From: DASRSS01 sp035765515
Lineage (GTDB): Bacteria > Actinomycetota > Actinomycetes > Mycobacteriales > Jatrophihabitantaceae
Assembly (NCBI GenBank): GCA_035765515.1
Contig: DASTXN010000013.1
Coordinates: 6,397 to 70,396, forward strand
Direction of reading: 5' to 3'
DNA length: 64,000 nucleotides
Shown piece after piece: positions 1 to 8,147 of the stretch. Numbering within the stretch: the first letter of the stretch is position 1; each line of letters starts with the position of its first letter. Made by a program: the position numbers and the translations under genes. The notes under the pieces were generated by a model. That model worked only from the letters and a program-made list of their open reading frames with translations, had not been told where the DNA came from and did not search any database.

Positions 1-341
1 GTCGCGAGCCGCGCGGCGATCTGCTCACGGTCGCCACGCAGATAGACGAAGGTGACCTGCTCGCGCCGCAGCACGTCGCGGTAGCTGCGCTTGAGCGCCG
101 AACATGTGACGATCGCCGAGCGGCCGGCCCCGACCTGGGCGTCGATCCAGGCCGCGATGCGCTCCAGCCAAGGCGTACGGTCCGCATCGCTGAGCGGATG
201 CCCGCTGCGCATCTTGGCCACGTTCTCGGGTGAGTGCAGGTCATCGCCCTCGGCGAACGGCCAGTTCAGTCGTCCGGCGAGCAGCGCCGCGATCGTGGAC
301 TTCCCGCAACCCGACACGCCCATGAGGACGAGGACGGTCAA
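1..341 (-). CDS. gntK: Gluconokinase, partial (runs off the left edge)
   Basis: Phosphorylates D-gluconate to 6-phosphogluconate with ATP, feeding the pentose phosphate or Entner-Doudoroff routes. About 113 residues are visible. The N-terminus carries the P-loop GVSGCGKST, followed by WPFAEGDDLHSPENVAKM and the SALKRSYRD stretch typical of GntK; the C-terminal third lies outside the window. I chose TTG at 341 because it places the P-loop about seven residues from the start, as in the family. This start overlaps the TGA of the upstream adenosyltransferase gene, so translation may be coupled. The alternative ATG at 323 would begin right at the P-loop strand and has no better ribosome site. Confidence 0.9.
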   Translation of the reverse strand, partial: MTVLVLMGVSGCGKSTIAALLAGRLNWPFAEGDDLHSPENVAKMRSGHPLSDADRTPWLERIAAWIDAQVGAGRSAIVTCSALKRSYRDVLRREQVTFVYLRGDREQIAARLA

Positions 342-910
342 CGCTCCCCGCCCGGTTTCCACAGGACGTCGCCGTCGGGGTTGGCGCAGCGGGCCAGGAT
401 GAACAACAGGTCCGAGAGGCGGTTCAGGTACAGCAGCGCGTCGCGGTTGGTGCGCTGCGGGTCGGCCTCGTACAGCGCCCACGCGCTGCGCTCGGCCCGC
501 CGGGCAAGGGTGCGCGCCTGGTGCAGCAACGCCGCGCCGGCCGTCCCGCCCGGCAGGATGAAGCTGTTCAGCTTGGGCAGCTCGGCGTTGAACTCGTCGC
601 ACCAGCCTTCGAGGCGCTCGACGTAGTCGGCCGTCACGCGCAGCTGCGGATACGTCAATGCCGGGTCGACCGGCGTGCACAGGTCCGCGCCGACGTCGAA
701 CAGGTCGTTCTGGATCGTGCCCAGCACGGCAGCGATACGTTCCGGCAGGGCACCCAACGCGAGTGCGACGCCCAGGGACGCGTTCGTCTCGTCGCAGTCG
801 GCGTACGCGCCCACGCGCGGATCGGTCTTGCGAACGCGGGACATGTCGCCCAGGGCGGTCGTCCCGTCATCGCCCGTCTTGGTGTAGATGCGCGTCAGGT
901 GAACCGCCAT
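338..910 (-). CDS. pduO: Cob(I)alamin adenosyltransferase, PduO type
   Basis: Transfers the adenosyl group of ATP to cob(I)alamin, making the adenosylcobalamin needed by the B12-dependent mutases encoded nearby. The N-terminus shows the PduO ATP-binding motif RIYTKTGDDGTTALGD, then DETNASLG. The C-terminal half has LYLNRLSDLLFILAR, the usual helix at the subunit interface. At about 190 residues it has normal length for the single-domain family. ATG at 910 gives the family-typical start (MAVHLTRIYT); an in-frame ATG at 922 would add four residues. The gene is divergent from murA with a gap of about 40 bp. Its stop overlaps the start of gntK. The link to the mutases is inferred from proximity and known chemistry. 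Confidence 0.93.
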   Translation of the reverse strand: MAVHLTRIYTKTGDDGTTALGDMSRVRKTDPRVGAYADCDETNASLGVALALGALPERIAAVLGTIQNDLFDVGADLCTPVDPALTYPQLRVTADYVERLEGWCDEFNAELPKLNSFILPGGTAGAALLHQARTLARRAERSAWALYEADPQRTNRDALLYLNRLSDLLFILARCANPDGDVLWKPGGER

Positions 911-948
911 GTGAGAGACCATAACCGGCGCGCAAGTAGCCTGGGCAC

Positions 949-2232
949 GTGCAGGTCCTGAGGGTGAACGGTGGAGCGCGGCTGGCCGGCTCGGTCGACG
1001 TCGTGGGCGCCAAGAACAGCGTGCTCAAGCTGATGGCCGCCGCGCTGCTGGCGCCAGGCTGCACCACCCTGGGCAACCTGCCGGCCATCTCGGACGTCGC
1101 GATCATGCGGCAGCTGCTCGAGCGGCTCGGCTGCGCGGTCGACGAATCCGGCTCCGGTTCGACCGACGAGGTACGCATCACCGTCCCGGACCTGCCCGAA
1201 TCGGAGGCGCCGTACGAGCTCGTGCGCCGGATCCGCGGCTCGATCTGCGTCCTCGGCCCGCTCCTGGCCCGCACCGGCCGCGCCCGCGTCGCGATGCCCG
1301 GCGGCGATGCCATCGGCTCGCGTCCGCTCGACATGCACTTCGCCGGTCTGGTGAAGATGGGCGCGGACGTGCGGGTCGAGCACGGCTACGTCGTGGCCGA
1401 AGCGCCCGAACTGCGTGGCACCCAGATCTGGCTGGACTTCCCGAGCGTCGGGGCCACCGAGAACATCCTCACCGCGGCCGTTCTGGCGAAGGGGACGACC
1501 GTCCTGGACAACGCCGCGCGCGAGCCGGAGATCGTGGACCTGTGCCGGATGCTGGAGCAGATGGGTGCGCGGATCGACGGCATCGGCTCGTCCACTCTGG
1601 AGATCACCGGCGTGGACGCGCTGGCGCCGACCTCGCACCGCGCCGTCGCCGACCGGATCGTGGCGGGAACCTGGGCGATAGCCGCGGTCGCCACCCGCGG
1701 GGACGTGACCGTGCGCGGCGCCAACGCCGAACACCTCGAGATCGCCCTGGACAAGCTGGCCGGCGCCGGCGCCGACATCGAGCTCCTCGGCGGGGGAGGT
1801 TTCCGGGTCGCGATGAACGAGCGGCCGCGCAGCTTCGACGTCGTCACGCTGCCGTACCCGGGTCTGGCGACCGACCTGCAGCCGCAGGCGATCGCCTTGC
1901 TGTCCATCGCGGACGGGACCGCGATGATCACCGAGAACCTCTTCGAGGCCCGGTTCATGTTCTGCGACGAGATCGCCCGGATGGGCGCGGACGTGCGCAC
2001 CGACGGCCACCACGCGGTGGTGCGCGGACGCGACCAGCTCTCCGGTGCTCCGGTGCGGGCCACCGACATCCGCGCCGGCGTCGGCCTGGTCATCGCGGGC
2101 CTGGTCGCCGAAGGCGTGACCGAGGTCGCCGAGGTGCATCACATCGATCGCGGCTACGTCCGGTTCGAGGAGCAGTTGCGGGCACTCGGCGCGGACGTCG
2201 AGCGGATCGAATCCGAGGCGTTCGGGGTATGA
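949..2232 (+). CDS. murA: UDP-N-acetylglucosamine 1-carboxyvinyltransferase
   Basis: Transfers enolpyruvate from PEP to UDP-GlcNAc, the first committed step of peptidoglycan synthesis, in the cytosol. The 427-residue protein has the EPSP-synthase-like fold. The N-terminal loop contains GAKNSVLKLMAAALL with the substrate-binding Lys-Asn pair. The catalytic loop reads VAMPGGDAIGSRP, so residue 120 is Asp where most bacteria have the Cys that fosfomycin alkylates. Mycobacterial MurA shows the same change, which is known to give intrinsic fosfomycin resistance. GTG at 949 is the start; no in-frame alternative fits the family better. The gene is divergent from pduO. Confidence 0.96.
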   Translation: MQVLRVNGGARLAGSVDVVGAKNSVLKLMAAALLAPGCTTLGNLPAISDVAIMRQLLERLGCAVDESGSGSTDEVRITVPDLPESEAPYELVRRIRGSICVLGPLLARTGRARVAMPGGDAIGSRPLDMHFAGLVKMGADVRVEHGYVVAEAPELRGTQIWLDFPSVGATENILTAAVLAKGTTVLDNAAREPEIVDLCRMLEQMGARIDGIGSSTLEITGVDALAPTSHRAVADRIVAGTWAIAAVATRGDVTVRGANAEHLEIALDKLAGAGADIELLGGGGFRVAMNERPRSFDVVTLPYPGLATDLQPQAIALLSIADGTAMITENLFEARFMFCDEIARMGADVRTDGHHAVVRGRDQLSGAPVRATDIRAGVGLVIAGLVAEGVTEVAEVHHIDRGYVRFEEQLRALGADVERIESEAFGV

Positions 2233-2333
2233 CGCCGCTGCGAGGTCGGCCACATCAGTTACTCAGGAGTAGGGCCGAGCGGGCAAGCTGTTGAGGTTCC
2301 CGGGGACCACCCCGCGGGTGCTGGAGGTGCACG

Positions 2334-4343
2334 ATGCCGTTCCCGACCGACGAACAGCGCGACAGGCCGTGGCTCATGCGCACGTATGCCGGGCACTCCT
2401 CGCCGGCGGAGTCGAACGCGCTGTACCGGCGCAATCTGGCCAAGGGCCAGACGGGCCTGTCCGTGGCGTTCGACCTGCCGACGCAGACCGGCTACGACCC
2501 GGACGCCGAACTCGCGCGCGGCGAGGTGGGCAAGGTGGGCGTGCCGGTGTCGCACATCGGGGACGTTCGCGCGTTGTTCGACGGCATCCCGCTGGATCAG
2601 ATGAACACGTCCATGACGATCAACGCGCCCGCGATGTACCTGCTCGCGCTCTACCTCACGGTTGCTGACGAGCACGCCGAGGCTGCCGGGCTGGACAAGG
2701 CGCAGGCGCGCGAGAATCTAGCCGGCACCACGCAGAACGACATCATCAAGGAGTACCTGTCGCGCGGGACGTATGTGTTCCCGCCGGCGCCGTCGCTGCG
2801 GCTGATCACCGACATGATCGCCTACACGGTCGCGAACGTGCCGAAGTGGAATCCGATCAACATCTGCAGCTACCACCTGCAGGAGGCCGGTGCGACGCCG
2901 GTGCAGGAGGTCGCGTTCGCGATGGGCACCGCGATCGCGGTCCTGGACGCGGTGCGTGACTCAGGGCAGGTCCCCGCGGACAAGTTCGGCGAGGTCGTCG
3001 CGCGCATATCCTTCTTCGTCAACGCCGGCGTCCGGTTCATCGAGGAGATGTGCAAGCTGCGGGCGTTCGGCCAGTTGTGGGACGAGATCACGCTGGAGCG
3101 CTACGGCGTCCAGAACCCGAAACACCGCCGGTTCCGCTACGGCGTGCAGGTGAACTCACTCGGGCTCACCGAGGCGCAGCCGGAGAACAACGTCTACCGG
3201 ATCCTGCTGGAGATGCTGGCGGTGACTGCTTCGCGCGACGCCCGCGCCCGCGCCGTCCAACTGCCGGCGTGGAACGAGGCGCTCGGCCTGCCGCGCCCGT
3301 GGGACCAGCAGTGGTCACTGCGGATGCAGCAGGTGCTCGCGTACGAGTCCGACCTGCTCGAGTACGACGACATCTTCACCGGCTCGACCGTGATCGAGGC
3401 CAAGGTTGCCGAGATCAAGGACGGCGCACGCAAGGAGATCGAGCACATTCTCGAGCTCGGCGGCGCCGTAGCCGCAGTGGAGTCCGGATACCTGAAGTCC
3501 GCGCTGGTGAGCTCGCACGCGCTTCGGCGCCGGCGGATCGAGGCCGGTGAGGACATTGTCGTCGGCGTCAACAAGTTCACCGAGACCGAGCCGAACCCGC
3601 TCGTCGGCGGGACGGACGGCGGCATCCTCACGGTCGATCCGGCGGTCGAGGAGTCGGCGAAGCAGGCCATCGCGAAATGGCGTGCCGGGCGCGACGCAGC
3701 GGCCGTCGACGACGCCCTGAACGCATTGCGCGACGCCGCCAAGACGGACGCGAACCTGATGGAACCCTCGCTCGCGTGCGCGCGCGTCGGCGTGACGATC
3801 GGCGAGTGGTCCGGCGTGCTGCGCGAGGTGTTCGGCGAGTACCGGCCGCCGACCGGAGTGGCCGGCGCGACCGGCGGCGGCCACGAGGGTGAGCTGACCG
3901 CCGTACGCGAGCGCGTCCGCGCCCTGGGCGAGCAGCTGGGCCGCCCGCTGAAGTTCCTGGTCGGCAAGCCCGGCCTTGACGGGCACTCCAACGGCGCCGA
4001 GCAGATCGCCGTCCGCGCACGCGATGCTGGCTTCGAGGTGGTCTACTCGGGCATCCGGCTCACGCCGCGGCAGATCGTCAGCGCCGCCGTCGAGGAGGAC
4101 GTCGACGTGGTCGGCCTGTCGATCCTGTCCGGCTCGCACCTGTCGGCCGTCCCCGACGTGATCGACGGCCTGCGCGAGGCTGGGCTGTCAGACGTGCCGG
4201 TCGTGCTCGGCGGGATCATCCCGGAGGCGGACGTCGAGCCGCTGCGGGCTGCCGGCGTGGCGCGGATCTTCACGCCGAAGGACTTCGCGATCACCGACGT
4301 GCTCGGCCAGATCGTCGACGCCATCGAGGAAGCCCGCGCGTAG
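2334..4343 (+). CDS. ecm: Ethylmalonyl-CoA mutase, B12-dependent
   Basis: Rearranges (2R)-ethylmalonyl-CoA to (2S)-methylsuccinyl-CoA using adenosylcobalamin. It is a single chain of 669 residues, shorter than methylmalonyl-CoA mutase and close to known Ecm enzymes. The catalytic barrel occupies about 1-530 and the B12-binding domain 530-669. The cobalt-ligand motif is LDGHSNG with His551. Residues expected to hold a carboxylated CoA substrate are present: Tyr18 in MRTYAG and Arg144 in KEYLSRG, matching Tyr89 and Arg207 of methylmalonyl-CoA mutase. A GGAGG site lies about 6 nt before ATG. It is in one window with Ccr, epimerase and MeaB, which strongly supports Ecm over methylmalonyl-CoA mutase. 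The assignment between these two rests on length, start sequence and context. Confidence 0.9.
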   Translation: MPFPTDEQRDRPWLMRTYAGHSSPAESNALYRRNLAKGQTGLSVAFDLPTQTGYDPDAELARGEVGKVGVPVSHIGDVRALFDGIPLDQMNTSMTINAPAMYLLALYLTVADEHAEAAGLDKAQARENLAGTTQNDIIKEYLSRGTYVFPPAPSLRLITDMIAYTVANVPKWNPINICSYHLQEAGATPVQEVAFAMGTAIAVLDAVRDSGQVPADKFGEVVARISFFVNAGVRFIEEMCKLRAFGQLWDEITLERYGVQNPKHRRFRYGVQVNSLGLTEAQPENNVYRILLEMLAVTASRDARARAVQLPAWNEALGLPRPWDQQWSLRMQQVLAYESDLLEYDDIFTGSTVIEAKVAEIKDGARKEIEHILELGGAVAAVESGYLKSALVSSHALRRRRIEAGEDIVVGVNKFTETEPNPLVGGTDGGILTVDPAVEESAKQAIAKWRAGRDAAAVDDALNALRDAAKTDANLMEPSLACARVGVTIGEWSGVLREVFGEYRPPTGVAGATGGGHEGELTAVRERVRALGEQLGRPLKFLVGKPGLDGHSNGAEQIAVRARDAGFEVVYSGIRLTPRQIVSAAVEEDVDVVGLSILSGSHLSAVPDVIDGLREAGLSDVPVVLGGIIPEADVEPLRAAGVARIFTPKDFAITDVLGQIVDAIEEARA

Positions 4344-4369
4344 GGCTCCATCCCGCACGCGGTCAGCGC

Positions 4370-5197
4370 TCAGCCGAATGCGTCCGGGTCGGGGCCGGTG
4401 CGCTCGTTGCGGTTCAGCCCGCTGATCGCGTCCACGTCGTCGTCGGCGAGTTCGAAGTCGAACAGCGCGAAGTTCTCCTCGATGCGCGACGGCGTGGCCG
4501 ACTTCGGGATGACCACGTTGCCCAGCTGCAGATGCCACCGCAGCACGATCTGTGCCGGCGTGCGCCCGTACTTCTCCGCGGTGGACGTGACCACCTGATC
4601 GCGCAGCAGCGCCCCGCCACGGGCCAGCGGCGACCAGGCCTCGGTCGCGATGCCGTGATCGGCGTCGAAGCGCCGCAGCTCGTCCTGGGTGAGGTACGGG
4701 TGCAGCTCGATCTGGTTGAGCGCGGGCACGGTGCCGGTCTCGTCGAGCAGCCGCCGTAGGTGCGCGGGCTGGAAGTTCGAGACGCCGATCGCGCGAACCA
4801 CCCCGTCGTCGCGCAACTTCTCCAGCGCGCGCCAGGTCTCGACGTACCGGTCCTGGCTCGGCAGCGGCCAGTGGATCAGGTAGAGGTCCACGACGTCCAG
4901 GCCGAGCTTGCGCCGGCTGTCCTCGAACGCGCGCAGCGCGTCGTCCGTGCCGTGCGCGTCGTTGTTCAACTTGGTGGTCACGAACAGCTCGTCGCGCGGA
5001 ATCCCGGATTCGGCAATCGCCTGACCGACCCCCGCCTCGTTGCCGTACATGGCCGCGGTATCGATGTGCCGATAGCCGGCGGCGAGGGCCCGCGCGACGA
5101 TCTCGGCGGTCTCGGCCGGCGGCACCTTGAACACCCCGAAGCCGAGCTGGGGGATCGGCACGCCGTTGCTAAGGGACACGGTTGGCTGATCGGTCAT
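4370..5197 (-). CDS. Aldo/keto reductase (2,5-diketo-D-gluconate reductase-like)
   Basis: An NADPH-dependent (alpha/beta)8-barrel reductase of about 275 residues. The catalytic tetrad is complete: Asp46 and Tyr51 in HIDTAAMYGNE, Lys76 in VTTKLN, His109 in LIHWP. The cofactor end shows IPKSATPSRIEEN, the usual nucleotide phosphate site. ATG at 5197 gives the family start (MTDQPTVSLSNGV); an ATG 39 nt upstream would overlap the divergent nucS start. Only 25 bp separate the two divergent start codons, so their promoters must overlap or sit inside coding sequence. The physiological substrate cannot be told from sequence; 2,5-diketogluconate reduction is only the nearest named activity. Confidence 0.9.
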   Translation of the reverse strand: MTDQPTVSLSNGVPIPQLGFGVFKVPPAETAEIVARALAAGYRHIDTAAMYGNEAGVGQAIAESGIPRDELFVTTKLNNDAHGTDDALRAFEDSRRKLGLDVVDLYLIHWPLPSQDRYVETWRALEKLRDDGVVRAIGVSNFQPAHLRRLLDETGTVPALNQIELHPYLTQDELRRFDADHGIATEAWSPLARGGALLRDQVVTSTAEKYGRTPAQIVLRWHLQLGNVVIPKSATPSRIEENFALFDFELADDDVDAISGLNRNERTGPDPDAFG

Positions 5198-5222
5198 TGA
5201 CCCCACGGTAGTCTCGCGTGCT

Positions 5223-5882
5223 GTGCGCCTGGTCATCGCCCGCTGCAGCGTGGATTACGTCGGTCGGCTGACCGCGCACCTGCCGATGGCCAAGCGGCTG
5301 CTGCTGGTCAAGGCGGACGGCTCCGTGCTCGTCCACTCCGACGGTGGCTCGTACAAGCCGCTCAACTGGATGAGCCCGCCGTGCACGCTCCTCGAGGGCG
5401 ACGGCACGTGGACGGTCACGAACAAGGCCGGCGAGCAGTTGATCGTCACGATCGAGCAGATCGAGCACGACTCGTCGCACGAGCTGGGCGTGGACCCGGG
5501 CCTGGTCAAGGACGGCGTCGAGGCGCACCTGCAGAAGCTGCTGGCCGAGCAGATCCACACGCTGGGGGACGGCTACCGGCTGGTGCGCCGCGAGTTCCCG
5601 ACCGCGATCGGCCCGGTCGACATCATGTGCCGGGACGCGTCCGGGGTCGCTGTTGCGGTGGAGATCAAGCGGCGCGGTGAGATCGACGGGGTCGAGCAGC
5701 TGACGCGGTACCTGGAGCTGCTCAACCGCGACCCGCTGCTCGCGCCGGTGCGCGGCGTGTTCGCGGCGCAGGAGATCAAGCCGCAGGCGCGCACCCTGGC
5801 CGAGGATCGTGGCATCACCTGCGTGGTCCTGGACTACGAGGCGCTGCGCGGCGTGGATGACCCGAGTCAGCGCCTGTTCTAG
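5223..5882 (+). CDS. nucS: Mismatch-specific endonuclease NucS (EndoMS)
   Basis: Cuts both strands at mismatches and provides the MutS/MutL-independent mismatch repair of actinobacteria and archaea. The 219-residue protein has the N-terminal dimerisation domain (VIARCSVDYVGRL onward) and a C-terminal RecB-like nuclease. The active-site residues are Asp133 in GPVDIMC, and Glu147 and Lys149 in VEIKRRGEIDGVEQL. The extreme C-terminus SQRLF resembles a beta-clamp-binding peptide (Q..LF), consistent with the known clamp interaction of actinobacterial NucS. GTG at 5223 starts the conserved MRLVIARCSVDY. It is a single-copy housekeeping gene and a good marker for an actinobacterial host. Confidence 0.96.
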   Translation: MRLVIARCSVDYVGRLTAHLPMAKRLLLVKADGSVLVHSDGGSYKPLNWMSPPCTLLEGDGTWTVTNKAGEQLIVTIEQIEHDSSHELGVDPGLVKDGVEAHLQKLLAEQIHTLGDGYRLVRREFPTAIGPVDIMCRDASGVAVAVEIKRRGEIDGVEQLTRYLELLNRDPLLAPVRGVFAAQEIKPQARTLAEDRGITCVVLDYEALRGVDDPSQRLF

Positions 5883-5991
5883 GCGACGTGAGCTACGCCT
5901 CTAATCCCGGCGTGAGCGGGCCCCCGAACTGCCGTTACGTGCGGTACCGGGCAGACTAGAGCCACCAGCACGAGCCACAGGAGGACGGTTC

Positions 5992-7767
5992 ATGGCACGG
6001 GAGTTCCAGCAGGTCGGCGTGATCGGGCTCGGCACGATGGGCGCAGGCATCGCCGAGGTGTTCGCCCGCAACGGACTGTCGGTGGTCGCCGTCGAGGTCG
6101 ACGACGCGGCGGTCGCTCGCGGACGTGCCCACCTGGAGAACTCCACCGGTCGCGCCGTGGCGCGCGGCAAGCTGAGCGAGCAGGAGCAGCAGGCGCTGCT
6201 CGGCCGGGTCACCTACGCCACCTCTCTGGACGCGCTGGCCGAGGTCGACCTGGTAGTAGAGGCGGTCCCCGAGCAACTGGAGCTGAAGAAGTCGATCTTC
6301 AGCGCCCTCGACGGCATCTGCAAGCCCGAGGCCATCCTCGCAACGAACACCTCGTCGCTGTCCGTCACCGAGATCGCCGTCGCCACCGGCCGCCCGGGCA
6401 AGGTGGTCGGAATGCACTTCTTCAACCCGGCTCCGGTCATGAAGCTGGTCGAGGTCGTGCGCAGCGTCGTCACCGAGCAGGACGTCGTCGACGACGTGGA
6501 GGCCTTCGCGCAGAAGCTCGGCAAGACCGACGTCACGATCGGTGACCGCGCCGGCTTCATCGCGAACGCTCTGCTGTTCGGCTACCTGAACCACGCCGCG
6601 TCGATGTACGAGTCGCGCTACGCGAGCCGCGAGGACATCGACGCGGCAATGAAGCTCGGCTGCGGGCTGCCGATGGGCCCCCTCGCGCTGCTCGACCTGA
6701 TCGGTCTGGACACCGCCTACGAGATCCTCGACACCATGTACAAGCAGGGGCGCAACCGCCTGCACGCGCCGACGCCGATCTTCAAGCAGATGATCACCGC
6801 CGGCCTGCTCGGACGTAAGTCGGGACGGGGCTTCTACACGTACGACGCCGAGGGCTCTCCGACGGTCGTGGCGGACGCGCTGACGCCCACCGCGGACGCA
6901 GTTCCGTCCGGAGCGCGCGCGATTTCACAGGTCGGCGTGGTCGGCTCCGGCACGATGGCCACCGGCATCGTCGAGGTCTTCGCCAAGGCCGGTTACGACG
7001 TCACCTTTGTCGCGCGCAGCGAGGAGAAGTGCGCGGGCGTCATCAAGGCCGTCACCCGGTCGCTGGAGAAGGCCGTCCAGCGCGGCAAGCTGGCCGAGGC
7101 CGACCGCGACGCCGCCCTCGCGCGGATCAGCGGCACCACCAAGCTCGACGACCTCGCACCGGTTCAGCTCGTGGTCGAGGCCGTCGTCGAGGACCTCACC
7201 GTCAAGCAGGCGCTGTTCTCGAACCTCGATGACATCTGCGCACCCGGCACCGTGCTCGCGACCACGACGTCGAGCCTGCCGGTGATCGAATGCGCGATGG
7301 CCACGTCGCGGCCGGCCGACGTCATCGGCATGCACTTCTTCAACCCCGCCGCCGTGATGAAGCTGGTCGAGGTGGTCACCACCGTGTCGACGGCCCCGGA
7401 CGTCGAGGCCACCGTCCTGGACGTGACCGCGAAGATCGGCAAGCACGCGGTGCGCTGCGGCGACCGGTCCGGGTTCATCGTGAACGCGCTGCTGTTCCCG
7501 TACCTGAACGACGCGATCAAGATGCTCGAGGCGCACTACGCCACGGCGGACGACATCGACTCGGCGATGAAGGTCGGCTGCGGCTACCCGATGGGCCCGT
7601 TCGAGCTGCTGGACGTGGTCGGCAACGACGTCTCGCTGGCCATCGAGCGCGAGCTGTACCTGGAGTTCCGCGAGCCCGGGTTCGCGCCCGCGCCGCTGCT
7701 GGAGCAGCTGGTCACCGCCGGCCGCCTCGGCCGCAAGACCGGCAAGGGCTTCAGGGACTACGGCTGA
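5992..7767 (+). CDS. Double-module 3-hydroxybutyryl-CoA dehydrogenase
   Basis: Interconverts acetoacetyl-CoA and 3-hydroxybutyryl-CoA. At 591 residues the protein is two complete 3-hydroxyacyl-CoA dehydrogenases in tandem, each normally about 285 residues. Module 1 (about 5-285) has the Rossmann motif GLGTMGAGI, the catalytic-region NTSS and GMHFFNPAP. Module 2 (about 310-591) has GSGTMATGI, TTSS and GMHFFNPAA. Both keep the His/Glu region and a C-terminal GRKSGRGF or GRKTGKGF, so both look active. A linker rich in Ala, Pro and Thr (about 285-308) joins them. AGGAGG lies 8 nt before ATG. Context with ccr and the thiolase supports the acetoacetyl-CoA step. It is followed after 3 nt by a small zinc-site protein. 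Confidence 0.92.
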   Translation: MAREFQQVGVIGLGTMGAGIAEVFARNGLSVVAVEVDDAAVARGRAHLENSTGRAVARGKLSEQEQQALLGRVTYATSLDALAEVDLVVEAVPEQLELKKSIFSALDGICKPEAILATNTSSLSVTEIAVATGRPGKVVGMHFFNPAPVMKLVEVVRSVVTEQDVVDDVEAFAQKLGKTDVTIGDRAGFIANALLFGYLNHAASMYESRYASREDIDAAMKLGCGLPMGPLALLDLIGLDTAYEILDTMYKQGRNRLHAPTPIFKQMITAGLLGRKSGRGFYTYDAEGSPTVVADALTPTADAVPSGARAISQVGVVGSGTMATGIVEVFAKAGYDVTFVARSEEKCAGVIKAVTRSLEKAVQRGKLAEADRDAALARISGTTKLDDLAPVQLVVEAVVEDLTVKQALFSNLDDICAPGTVLATTTSSLPVIECAMATSRPADVIGMHFFNPAAVMKLVEVVTTVSTAPDVEATVLDVTAKIGKHAVRCGDRSGFIVNALLFPYLNDAIKMLEAHYATADDIDSAMKVGCGYPMGPFELLDVVGNDVSLAIERELYLEFREPGFAPAPLLEQLVTAGRLGRKTGKGFRDYG

Positions 7768-7770
7768 GGC

Positions 7771-8052
7771 ATGGCCCGCCGGAATCGGCGCCGAGTCGAC
7801 CCGGCGCGGCCTCCTTCGACGGGCGGCGTCGAGCGGTACGAGGACTGGCGGGGTGAGCGCTACGCCGTCCGTTCGGTGACCGGTTCAGCCGCGGCGAAGG
7901 ACTATCGCTGTCCCGGGTGCGACCAGCTGGTGCGCGCCGGTCAGCCGCACGTGGTCACCTGGCCCGCCGCGGACCTGGACGCGTCCGGTCGCCGGCACTG
8001 GCACACCGCCTGCTGGCCGGCCCGCGATCGCCGGGCTCCGAAGGGCCACTGA
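7771..8052 (+). CDS. Conserved actinobacterial small protein with a CxxC/HxxxC metal site
   Basis: A 93-residue basic protein of unknown function. Residues 1-20 are Arg/Pro rich. The core has CPGCDQLV followed about 30 residues later by HWHTACW, a likely zinc site. I recognise the pattern from small actinobacterial proteins sometimes labelled ATP/GTP-binding, but nothing here resembles a P-loop. It starts 3 nt after the stop of the dehydrogenase gene and so is probably co-transcribed with it. A nested-palindrome repeat follows 9 nt after its stop. Function unknown. Confidence 0.8.
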   Translation: MARRNRRRVDPARPPSTGGVERYEDWRGERYAVRSVTGSAAAKDYRCPGCDQLVRAGQPHVVTWPAADLDASGRRHWHTACWPARDRRAPKGH

Positions 8053-8061
8053 AATTCCCGC

Positions 8062-8131
8062 CGAGTGGCGCGGTTTACCTCTGAGTGGCGCGAAATATAG
8101 CGCCACTCGACTGCCTAACGCGCCACTCGCG
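8062..8131. repeat. Nested-palindrome intergenic element, copy 1
   Basis: Two direct copies of CGAGTGGCGCG-like arms (8062-8072; 8083-8093, whose first base differs) are followed by two inverted copies (8100-8109 and 8119-8131). The outer pair can enclose the inner hairpin, whose loop is AT-rich (AAATATA). It lies between two convergent stop codons: 9 nt after the upstream plus-strand gene and 16 nt beyond the stop of the DivIVA-like gene. Three more copies follow at 21557, 25503 and 32527. A terminator or REP-like role is inferred from position. Confidence 0.85.
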
Positions 8132-8147
8132 TGGGCCGTTCCGATTG

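Noticed and set aside
895..2253. Long minus-strand frame opposite murA
   Set aside because: Composition (His, Arg, Gly, Asp rich, no domain) is that of a mirror frame; murA on the other strand is certain.
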